Shown: positions 9,792 through 16,337 of the stretch, piece by piece | Position numbering within the stretch: the first letter of the stretch is position 1 | Layout of the letters: every line of letters starts with the position of its first letter | DNA from: Calocera cornea HHB12733 | Taxonomy: Eukaryota; Basidiomycota; Dacrymycetes; Dacrymycetales; Dacrymycetaceae | Reading direction: 5' to 3' | DNA: 16,337 nt | Assembly (NCBI GenBank): GCA_001632435.1 | Contig: KV424071.1 | Location: forward strand, 1 to 16,337 | The notes under the pieces: generated by a model | The model's input: only the letters and a program-made list of their open reading frames with translations | Database searches by the model: none | Told to the model about the DNA's origin: nothing | Position numbers and translations under genes: made by a program

Positions 9792-10116
9792 TTGTACCCC
9801 ACGGCGCGCGGGGAGAGCAATGGTATTCTGAGGTTGCTACTGCACTGGATTGACGCGTGGGCAGGACGCGCGGCACGGGAATTGTATTTGGAGGAGGCAA
9901 GGGGAGGAGACAAAGTCCCGGGAAGTAAGGGTAAGAGCCAGAATACGGAAACAAGGTAGATGGGATACAGCGGGTGATATATCAACAGGAAGATCGGAGA
10001 AGAGATGTCATGGAAGATCACCGAGTCCAAATTTAAAGAAGACAGACTACAATGGCCGGCCGCTGGGATGCCGGGGTTCTGCGAAACCCCCGCGCACGAG
10101 CGACGGGGCGAATGAA
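9407..10116. other. Convergent intergenic region, Stealth and second F-box gene
   Basis: Both flanking genes end here, so the 710 bases should hold two 3' untranslated regions. The plus strand has a C/A-rich tract of CCATCCC-like units at about 9566-9645, then a tandem 7-mer at 9762-9789. Reading on, it becomes purine-rich (GGAGGAGGCAAGGGGAGGAG near 9890). No open frame resembles a protein family, and no tRNA-like B box was seen. Confidence 0.5.
9762..9789 (+). repeat. Tandem repeat, 7-mer TACGGGA, 4 copies
   Basis: Four exact head-to-tail copies of TACGGGA, followed by a decayed TATT. It lies between two convergent genes. The unit resembles no telomere repeat known to me in basidiomycetes (usually TTAGGG), so a simple minisatellite is the best reading. 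Confidence 0.92.
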
Positions 10117-11760
10117 TTACAGCCACCGCTGGAGCGTCGCCGGGTCCAAGCCGTCCTCGGGCAGCCGCACGGCCTCGTCGTTCCTCAGGTGGAAGTTCGG
10201 CCAGTACATCATCGGCGAGCGCTTGTAGTCCACCGTCCAGCCGGCCGCGTCGCCCGCGCGCGGGTCGCCCCGCACCCAGTTGTCGACGCACATCAGGCCC
10301 GGGAGGAGCTCGCCCAGCTTCTGCACGACCATCTCGGGGCAGAGCGGCGAGTTCGGGTGCTCCAGGAAGAAGGACTTGATGCAGCGCAGGCTCGGGAAGG
10401 ACGCCGCCAGCGTTTGCAGGTATTGAGGCTGCGCAGAGGTCAGTCGGCTAGCGCGGCGCGGGAGGGAAACGCGCGGCGCACCGTGATGTGGTTCACCTTG
10501 CCCGGCCGCGACGGCAGGTGAGTGTAGCACAGCGAATGTACGTTCGGCAGCAGGCTCCCCAATCGCGCCACCTCCTCCAACGACCACAGACGGTGCACCC
10601 TCACAACCCGGATCGTCTCTGCAAACAATGCAACTTTCGGGAAGACGACCGTGTTCATCGTCTCCGGGCGGACGGTGCCAAAGTCGACCCATTCGAGCGG
10701 GCGGTACGAGCCGTCCGACAGCGGGTTCACCATGTCCCACATCGCCCCTCCATCGGGGCAGAGCTTGAATCGCTTCAGATTGGGCAGGGCGTCCTGCGAG
10801 AGGAACGTCGGCGCGAGGCAGCAAAAGTGGATGGACTCGATCGTCGGGTGGTGTTTCAGGAATAGGTGCAGCGTGTCGCTGTGGATCACCCAGCCGATGT
10901 CGCACGCAATGTCGAGCGAGCGAAGGTTGGGATACGTGCACTTGAACAGCTCGTCCAGCGTGTATTCCACCCAGGTGATGCCCATGTGTTCCAGCCTGGT
11001 ACACACCGACGCAAGGGTGGTGAAGAGAGCGCCCGAGAACGCATTCCAGGTATATTCGGGCACAGAGGCTGCATGATGCGTCAGACATAGAACAAGGAGT
11101 GTGCTGTAGGCGTACCCCAGTCGCTGAAATTTGCTCTGAAACTCCTCAACTGCCCAATACCCGACATTCCCTGCATGAACATGAGCCAAGCACCCATCAG
11201 CCTACAGGGCCGCTTACATTGGCACCAAAGTGCGACTTGTCAAGCTTGAGGCCATCCTCTATAGACAAATCGAGAAAAATATCGGTCAAGGCGGGACAAG
11301 CCTCAGGCATGCCGACGAAGATTTTCTGTATGCTCCGGTCCATTCGAAATTTGAGCCCTTCCGTGCATAGAAAGTACAGATTCGTCATTGCAGTGAGGGC
11401 GGTGTTGATCAAGACTGGGTCGTACTTTCGATATCGTTCGCCTTCACCCGAGTGCGCTCGCCAGTAGCGCAGCGGCGCATTGTCTGAGGGATAGTCCTCC
11501 AGAGGAGGTGGTTCTATCAAATGGAGTTGTCGGACGCTCTGCGCAAGGTGTGGTTTGTCAGCAAGCTGCCGGAAGGCGTCTTCATTGTTGATGGTGATCG
11601 AAAGGTAGCAGCATTGCAGTGGCCCGAGCTGGTTGTCTGGAGACGGCGAAACGAGCTGCTTGAACAGGCGGCAAGTTTCAGAAAGGGCTGCGAGGTCTCT
11701 AGGGGTGTCGATCTGCGCTATGACCTCGTTGACAAGCTCGGCCGGTAGCTTGCGAAGCAT
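10117..11760 (-). CDS. F-box-like protein, complete (498 aa)
   Basis: Probable SCF ubiquitin-ligase adaptor; target unknown. Minus-strand exons: 11760-11218, 11170-11116, 11068-10482 and 10428-10117. Introns are 11171-11217 (47 nt, phase 0), 11069-11115 (47 nt, phase 1) and 10429-10481 (53 nt, phase 0), all GT..AG. The F-box starts at the first Met (MLRKLPAELVNEVIAQID, then PRDLAALSETCRLFKQL). Irregular leucine-rich segments follow, such as LFKCTYPNLRSLDIACD and SQDALPNLKRFKLCPD. The last exon has SFPSLRCIKSFFLEHP and ends in a Trp/Asp-rich tail. It is paralogous to the gene at 110-1106: both share the F-box, the block DNQLGPLQC versus DNLGQLQC, HPTI then LPNL, and the position and phase of the first two introns. 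A TATA-like TATATCC on the minus strand (11877-11871) lies about 110 bases upstream of the ATG. The frame is open across all joins, so I consider it functional. Confidence 0.9.
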
Positions 11761-13413
11761 ATTTGACTGAACTGCAGTGCCACTTGAGGCTAGAGGCGAC
11801 GATTAAATTGGCGGACCGCAAGGGACTCGGCAAGCGATGTTATTGTCGGCTTTTGTAAGCAATGAACCACGGATATATGGTGACTCGAGTGAGCATAAAG
11901 GGAAGAGAGGTGGGTCGCCAGGTGTCGTCCGTGCGGGAAGATATACTCCGCACCAGAGTGTCAAAGCCAAAGAGAGAGAGGGTGCCGCCAGCCGCCCTGC
12001 GGTGTCTGAGGCGCGGGGTGAAGACCGAGGATCAGAACCCTGAGCTGTAAGACATGGCTCCACCCATCCCAATACATTTTTACAACAACAAATCCTTATT
12101 TGGGTTCGCCAAGGTGATGCTGCAAAAGCAACGCCCGCGTGGAGGGGTCACACGTGAAAATTCTGGGTTCTCTGCGACCGTCGCTGATGGGCCGCGAGCA
12201 GAAGCGCTTTCAATAGCTTGCTTCCGCTTCTGGGCCGGCGCCTCCAATACAAAAAATCACGTAAAGGGCCATCATCGCATGGCCCGCTGTCCCCACGTCT
12301 GCTCTCTGTTGACTTTGAAAGTCCAATAATACGTGTTTGAATCTGCCAGATACTCTCTGTGGTGGACCCTTCAACCCGTGCAGGTTAATCAGCGGGCTGG
12401 CCAATATATCCGGACGGTCTCCGTTTTGTAGGCTTCCTTCTTTCCATCTCTTCCTAGTCAGGCCACCACGCAGCTTTCTCACGCGCGTTGCAAGATCCAT
12501 GTGCACCGCTCCGAGGGCAACCCTTGCCTACTGGGTTCCATTTTCCGTTTATTGCTAGCGATGTGATGCGTAATTCGGTGTTTCTAACCCGACACAAGTC
12601 ACCTCCTGTCCCATGTTCGCTAACCACCGAATAAACCAAAGCGGTAGTTTGCCAAATAAATATATTAGTACTCCAAGGACTCAAGTTGAAGATACGGAGC
12701 TTTCATGGCCGCTCCCTCCCGGTAGAATGGCGCTGCCTTCCGTATTGTGAGAGTCGTATCCAACCACGCCGTCCTGATGCACTGCTCAGCAGGGTGTTTC
12801 CTGATCGCCAGGTGTTCTCCCTGAGGCATGACTAACAAGTAACCTCCTCGGGAATGCTGCCTGACCGGAACTCTTTACTCTGGCTACCTGGGGAACAGCT
12901 GAGGATGATCGCTGAAGTATTACCCTACCAACCAGAAAGGCACTACCGCGACCGCAGCACACCGTTCCCAGAGCGATAACGAGAAGTCCTATGAAGGCCT
13001 GCTTTGCGAAGAGAATAGACCTGCGCCTCTTCTCGGGTGTGGTACACACCGTACCAAAGAAGTAGCCACGCTGTACAGAATGTATGGGTATTGAATTGCG
13101 CTAAAAGACAAATTGCTATACAGGACAGGACGATGGCGGATAGATTACATGTTTGTGTCCGAGCGGACCGTGGCGAGTAGCCGTGCGGTGCGGGCCTGCA
13201 TGCCACCGGCACGTGGACTTCCGAGTACGGCACTCCACGGTATCGCGACGTTGCCGCCGCATGGACACTATGCAGCCTTTGTCCCACAGCATCGAGCAAG
13301 CTGGCACCAACCATCAACAACCTCTCATCACCAGAATCGCTCGCTGGCTAATTCGGGCCACCTACCACACACATGGCTGCTGTGCCTGCACTTGCTCCCA
13401 GAGTGGGTGAACC
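11761..13413. other. 1.65 kb stretch without a recognised gene, lower GC
   Basis: This separates the F-box gene start from the JmjC gene end, both on the minus strand. GC content is visibly lower than in the genes, especially at 12540-12680 and 13040-13140. Several short open frames exist. One on the minus strand (12786-13049) would encode a hydrophobic segment after a basic stretch (AFIGLLVIALGTVCC), and its upstream neighbour in another frame has LSAIVLSCIAICLLA, but I see no splicing model that joins them and no family resemblance. No terminal repeats, target-site duplications or tRNA boxes were found by eye. A decayed element or a species-specific gene remains possible. Confidence 0.45.
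11871..11877 (-). promoter_or_regulatory. TATA-like element of the second F-box gene
   Basis: TATATCC on the minus strand lies about 110 bases upstream of the start codon at 11760. Position and sequence are compatible with a TATA box, but no transcript data support it. Confidence 0.3.
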
Positions 13414-14943
13414 TCAGAACCACATCGATACTGAGAAACTGATATCCTCGCTCCTCATGGCATGCCACCACCCCATGGGAATAAAGAGCATATCACCCGG
13501 CTCCAACACACAGCACTGCGCCTTCGGTAGCACCTCGTCCGTAAACCAAGGCTTGTCGACGATGGGCAGTGAGGAGAAGACGTCGATGGATGAGGTCTTC
13601 TCCAGGGATGTTGAGGTTGGCGGCTTCGTCGACGTGGTTCGGGGGACGAGAGGGCAGTTGAATGGGTACATTACCCCGCGGCGGAGGTTCGAAGGTGCGA
13701 GCCATACTGTCTTCCTCCCCACGACTTGTGCTAATATAGGTTAGCTGGAGACACTAGTCTGCCGGGAATTGTGGCCTACTGTAAAGGTTGAAATATGGAT
13801 CCTAAAGTATCGCCCAGTCAGCGCGACCATACATCATCGAATTTGCATGCACACTTACCGTGTGTGCTGGCGAAACCATGCCCTTAGGCCCGAGCCAGGC
13901 GTTGAGCACCAGGGCGTCTTCATTGGCTGGAGGGATATAATCGGGATTTCCTTCACCTACATTGGAGTACGCATAGTCCGGGACTTCGAAGTCGTTCCGC
14001 AGCTTGTAGAACTGCTTGAAGAGGTTGTACTGCGCCAAATAGACCGGTTTCTCGTCTCGTATCTCGCGCTCTCCGCGGATCATCCCAATGCGCTGGAGGA
14101 ACTCCTCCCACTCCATAAGCTCTTGTGTCCAATCGTCCCGCCGGTAGTCGGAGCCGACCTCGACGGGTACAACGCGTCCCGGTCCGGCCACGCTGAGCAA
14201 GTAGCTGGGCGAGCTCCAGTCGTGTTTTTCCTTCATCGCCGGCCAGTCACGTGCCCACCCGGGGAGGACGAACGGCTCGGCGGAGAGGCGCTCGAAGGTA
14301 GCCATGGACGGTGCCTTGGTCAGACGTCGCACGTTCACGGAGTGCGCCGGCATTGGGAGGAGATCACCGGGCATAGGGTTAAGCGCGACTGGCGGTGCGG
14401 ACAAGCCGACGTCGTAGCCGCTTTGAATTCCAGATATGAGCTCGTACACCATATCCAGTCGGCTTTCTCCGGGAGCACCGGCGATGATGATGATCATGTC
14501 CAGTCCACGTATCCAATTCCGCCAGTCCGGTTCCGGAACGGTGATTCTCTGGGCAGCGCCTTCTGGCTCGTCTGCCTCGCGCTCCAGCGCAGAATTGTAA
14601 ACAGCAGAGCAGATGAGAGCGAGTGACGCGTCAGTGTACAACCGCCTCCAGCAGTACTTGACATGAGAATGGTGCACGTCCGTCATCCGCTCGTATGATA
14701 ACGCGACCAGCATTGCCAGTTTGCGGCCACGTTGCTGATAGTCCTTCTCGCGTATACTCGCTGTGAACTTCGCAACTATATCCGCCCCGCAGTCTTGCAG
14801 GTCTGGACGATATCATCAGCTCTGTTTCGCGCTTACTCAGCAAGGGAAAGGGGCTGACCAGTCTTCTCCCCGTCCTCGGCGAGAGTAGCGAGGGTATCCA
14901 GGCATTTTTCGGCACACCGCAGGAGTGTCAGGCAGTTACCCAT
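13414..14943 (-). CDS. JmjC-domain 2-oxoglutarate oxygenase, JMJD5/KDM8-like
   Basis: Fe(II)- and 2-oxoglutarate-dependent oxygenase. Animal JMJD5 hydroxylates arginine in chromatin and ribosomal proteins and has been proposed to act on histone tails; the fungal substrate is unknown. Minus-strand exons: 14943-14859, 14802-13859, 13801-13780 and 13730-13414. Introns are 56, 57 and 49 nt. The product is 455 residues. The N-terminal half is helical (IREKDYQQRGRKLAMLVALS, WRRLYTDASLALICSAVYN), as in JMJD5. The JmjC part begins near FERLSAEPFVLPGWARDWPA. Metal ligands are His342 and Asp344 (AHTDPYFN) and His440 (MGWWHAM); Lys357 in VVGRKTVW is the probable 2OG-binding Lys. The end (EDISFSVSMWF) closely matches the family C-terminus, which fixes the stop. 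Exon 3 is only 22 nt and begins with the Asp ligand codon. The first donor is a non-standard GTCAGC, but it is needed to join EDGEKT to DLQDCGADIVAKF in frame. TTTCTAG just before the chosen ATG could mark an upstream exon. Confidence 0.93.
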
Positions 14944-15116
14944 GCCCTAGAAACAGTAGGGAAGTGTAGGTAGGGGTCACTAGGCGCTAAACCGAGAAAG
15001 CAGTAGTGGGTTATTGCGATGCGATGGTGGCTTGTGTTGTCGGTGGATCAGAAGGTTTCCGACCGAGACGGCTGACACTGGACGCGGACCAGGGTCCAAT
15101 TTGAAGCCGGTTAAGG

Positions 15117-15219
15117 GCGGATCCATCGGCTATCAGCCGATAAGCGGCTGTGTTGAGGAACCGGCGGATAGGGTGCGGATTTGCATCCGTCCGCTTCCGG
15201 GCTGGAAATCAGCATCCGC
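15117..15219. repeat. Cluster of GCGGAT/ATCCGC hexamers with a palindrome
   Basis: GCGGAT occurs at 15117-15122, 15164-15169 and 15175-15180. The inverted form follows as ATCCG at 15185-15189 and ATCCGC at 15214-15219, so GCGGAT..ATCCG can pair as a hairpin around TTGC (15181-15184). A perfect 7-bp inverted repeat ATCGGCT ATC AGCCGAT lies at 15125-15141. It might be a binding-site cluster for the divergent genes or a remnant of a mobile element terminus; neither can be shown. Confidence 0.5.
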
Positions 15220-15335
15220 TGCGACGCGTCGAGCGACCAGCAGCTTTCGGTAGCTGATTTGCCTCCGGGCCAGGGGACGTCGCGCGTCTAAGTCCCCTGG
15301 TCCCTGTCTCCCCATCTTCGTCTTGTCCACCACCG

Positions 15336-15500
15336 GCGTGCTCGCTGCCGCCGTCGTCCTCCTCGCCGCCGCCGCCCTGCCCGCCTCCGCCGCCGCCCCC
15401 GTCCCCGTCCCCGCCGCCGCCCCCGTCCCCGCCTCCGTCCCCGCCCGCTCGCCCGCCCTCGCCGCCCTCGCCACCCTCGCCGCCGCCCCCTCCCGCCTGA
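15336..15500 (+). repeat. GCC/CCC-rich low-complexity block
   Basis: The plus strand is made almost wholly of GCC, GTC, CTC and CCC triplets, with tandem variants of GCCGCCCCCGTCCCC at about 15391-15430. One plus frame reads as an Ala/Val/Pro string that imitates a signal peptide, and one minus frame as an Arg/Gly string. Neither has a supported start. Low-complexity DNA upstream of the right-edge gene is the simplest view. Confidence 0.65.
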
Positions 15501-15501
15501 G

Positions 15502-15629
15502 GACCTCCATCTGGAGGGCCTCGGCGTCAAGCAAGAGGGGTACTGTCGACCACTGTCGACCCCCCCGCCTTCCGCCCTCGAGACGTGCCGTCCCGGTCGG
15601 TGTGCGCTTTTGACCTCCATCAGGAGGGC
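15502..15629 (+). repeat. Duplicated 18-base hairpin motif
   Basis: GACCTCCATCTGGAGGGC at 15502-15519 recurs as GACCTCCATCAGGAGGGC at 15612-15629, one mismatch, 110 bases apart. Each copy contains the inverted repeat CCTCC/GGAGG around a four-base loop, and the single difference falls in the loop. Between them lies a direct repeat ACTGTCGAC at 15542-15550 and 15552-15560. This could be a paired regulatory site or RNA stem in the leader of the downstream gene. Confidence 0.7.
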
Positions 15630-15814
15630 GAATCCACACCGAACGCCTCCAAGAAAGGCCGTCGAGAAGACACAGACACTGAGGCACGCGCATAAGACCT
15701 CCGGAGCGTACTCGTGCGGATTTCGGCCTCGGCGTGCGCAACCGCACAACGTTCGACAATACGACCGGCGATCGGCGGGGGTTGGGGGCGTGTTTAGCGT
15801 GGGAAACATAGCAG

Positions 15815-15872
15815 GTAAGCACGGTATGTTCGGCTGTATGCACGATGCATTTTACTAACTACGTTTAGACAG
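15815..15872 (+). other. Probable 5'-leader intron of the right-edge gene
   Basis: GTAAGC at 15815, a consensus branch site ACTAAC at 15854-15859 and an acceptor ACAG ending at 15872 give a 58-nt intron of normal size for this genome. It ends immediately before the ATG at 15873. Because no ATG precedes the donor in the exon side, the intron most likely lies in the untranslated leader. Confidence 0.6.
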
Positions 15873-16337
15873 ATGCCTACAGCAACGTTCGAGACCGGGT
15901 ATCGGGACGCACCCAGAGACGCTGAGGGATACAATGAGCAATGGGCAGAGCAGTATGGCCTGCCCATTGTCAAAACTAAGCTAAGTATAAGTGGAAGCCT
16001 GGTAAGTCTTTAATTGCATTACTATCTAATACAGCGTACTGACTACTCTACAGATGCACCCAGGCCGAACTTCACCGGCCATCGGCACCTGACGCTCTAC
16101 GAGCGGTTTGCACGCAACACGGTGCATCGCTTCACCGACGAGCCAACCCTCCTCCGACGCAGCGCAAGCCTGCTCCCAGCGGACCAATACAGCGTCGAGC
16201 AGTACGCCGCGCTGCAGATCGAAGACCCCGCCCTCCTCATCGCCAACTCGACCGACCTCGAGCTCAGGCAGCACTGGAGCGACTTCCAGGCGCGCTTCAA
16301 GGCCTGGTACCTCGGCCAGAGCGACCTCGACGACGGC
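15873..16337 (+). CDS. Unrecognised protein, 5' end only, cut by the window edge
   Basis: I do not recognise this gene. From ATG 15873 the frame reads MPTATFETGYRDAPRDAEGY, then NEQWAEQYGLPIVKTKL. The second coding block, open to the window edge, reads APRPNFTGHRHLTLYERFAR and continues with VHRFTDEPTLLRR, QYSVEQYAALQIEDP and LRQHWSDFQARFKAWYLG, a soluble, charged, probably helical protein. The blocks are in different frames, so an intron lies between. Three joins are possible: donor GTATAA at 15985 to acceptor 16053 (69 nt); the strong donor GTAAGT at 16002 to acceptor 16034 (only 33 nt, adding RTDYSTD); or 16002 to 16053 with the upstream exon read in another frame, through a 26-nt and a 16-nt exon. 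The first two keep the ATG and I prefer them. There is no signal peptide and no membrane segment in the visible part. Confidence 0.5.

Larger units (their letters stand above)
14944..15872. other. 929-base region upstream of the right-edge gene
   Basis: This lies between two divergent start codons (14943 minus, 15873 plus). It holds a cluster of GCGGAT/ATCCGC hexamers and a palindrome (15117-15219), a GCC-rich block (about 15336-15500) and a duplicated 18-base hairpin (15502-15519, 15612-15629). Its last 58 bases look like an intron (15815-15872). No ATG is visible from about 15300 to 15814, so open frames there with a signal-peptide-like Ala/Leu/Val run lack a start and are not called as genes. 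Confidence 0.5.

Noticed and set aside
13769..14626. A 285-codon plus-strand open frame across the JmjC gene
   Set aside because: It is antisense to the JmjC exons, whose ligands and C-terminus are clearly conserved. The plus frame has no recognisable motif.
15323..15613. An open frame beginning STTGVLAAAVVLLAAAALPA that looks like a signal peptide
   Set aside because: It starts at TTG, no ATG is near, and the sequence is a GCC-rich low-complexity block. The hydrophobic string follows from triplet composition.
1..16337. tRNA genes, rRNA, CRISPR arrays or a biosynthetic gene cluster
   Set aside because: No B-box-like GTTCRANNC in a foldable context, no regularly spaced repeats, and no backbone enzyme such as a polyketide synthase, NRPS or terpene cyclase were found by eye.

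Overview
The window looks like ordinary nuclear chromosome from a filamentous basidiomycete, probably an Agaricomycete. The protein-coding genes are cut by many short (about 46-68 nt) GT..AG introns, the coding regions are GC-rich, genes sit on both strands with no operon logic, and the gene content (F-box-like families, an intracellular GH3 beta-glucosidase with a PA14 insert, a Stealth-family phosphotransferase, a JMJD5-type JmjC protein) fits a mushroom-forming fungus. The order or genus cannot be fixed from the sequence alone.

Layout, left to right. (a) 110-1106, minus: an F-box-like protein gene, apparently short at its 3' end. (b) 1522-4579, plus: a complete GH3 beta-glucosidase that assembles from 11 exons into an uninterrupted frame of 850 residues. 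(c) 4863-5922, plus: a two-exon ubiquitin-like/WLM zinc metalloprotease. (d) 5923-7233: a 1.3 kb gene-free stretch with short tandem repeats and a pyrimidine-rich leader. (e) 7234-9406, plus: a three-exon Stealth protein of 680 residues, a likely type II Golgi membrane protein. (f) 10117-11760, minus: a second, complete four-exon F-box-like gene, paralogous to the first. (g) 11761-13413: a 1.65 kb stretch of lower GC with no recognised gene. (h) 13414-14943, minus: a four-exon JMJD5/KDM8-like JmjC oxygenase with a 22-nt internal exon. (i) 14944-15872: gene-free, with hexamer and palindrome clusters and a GCC-rich low-complexity block. (j) 15873 to the right edge, plus: the start of a gene I do not recognise.

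The genes do not form an obvious pathway or cluster. They cover sugar hydrolysis, ubiquitin-linked proteolysis (two F-box genes and a UBL-WLM protease), Golgi glycan phosphorylation and 2-oxoglutarate hydroxylation. I found no mobile element, CRISPR array, tRNA or rRNA that I could defend. The most useful results here are the exon models. Every main gene was spliced by hand, and phases were checked at each junction. The two F-box genes share intron positions and phases, which also reveals that the first one lacks the C-terminal part of the second. I found no strong evidence for an undescribed system; the points worth a second look are listed as findings.
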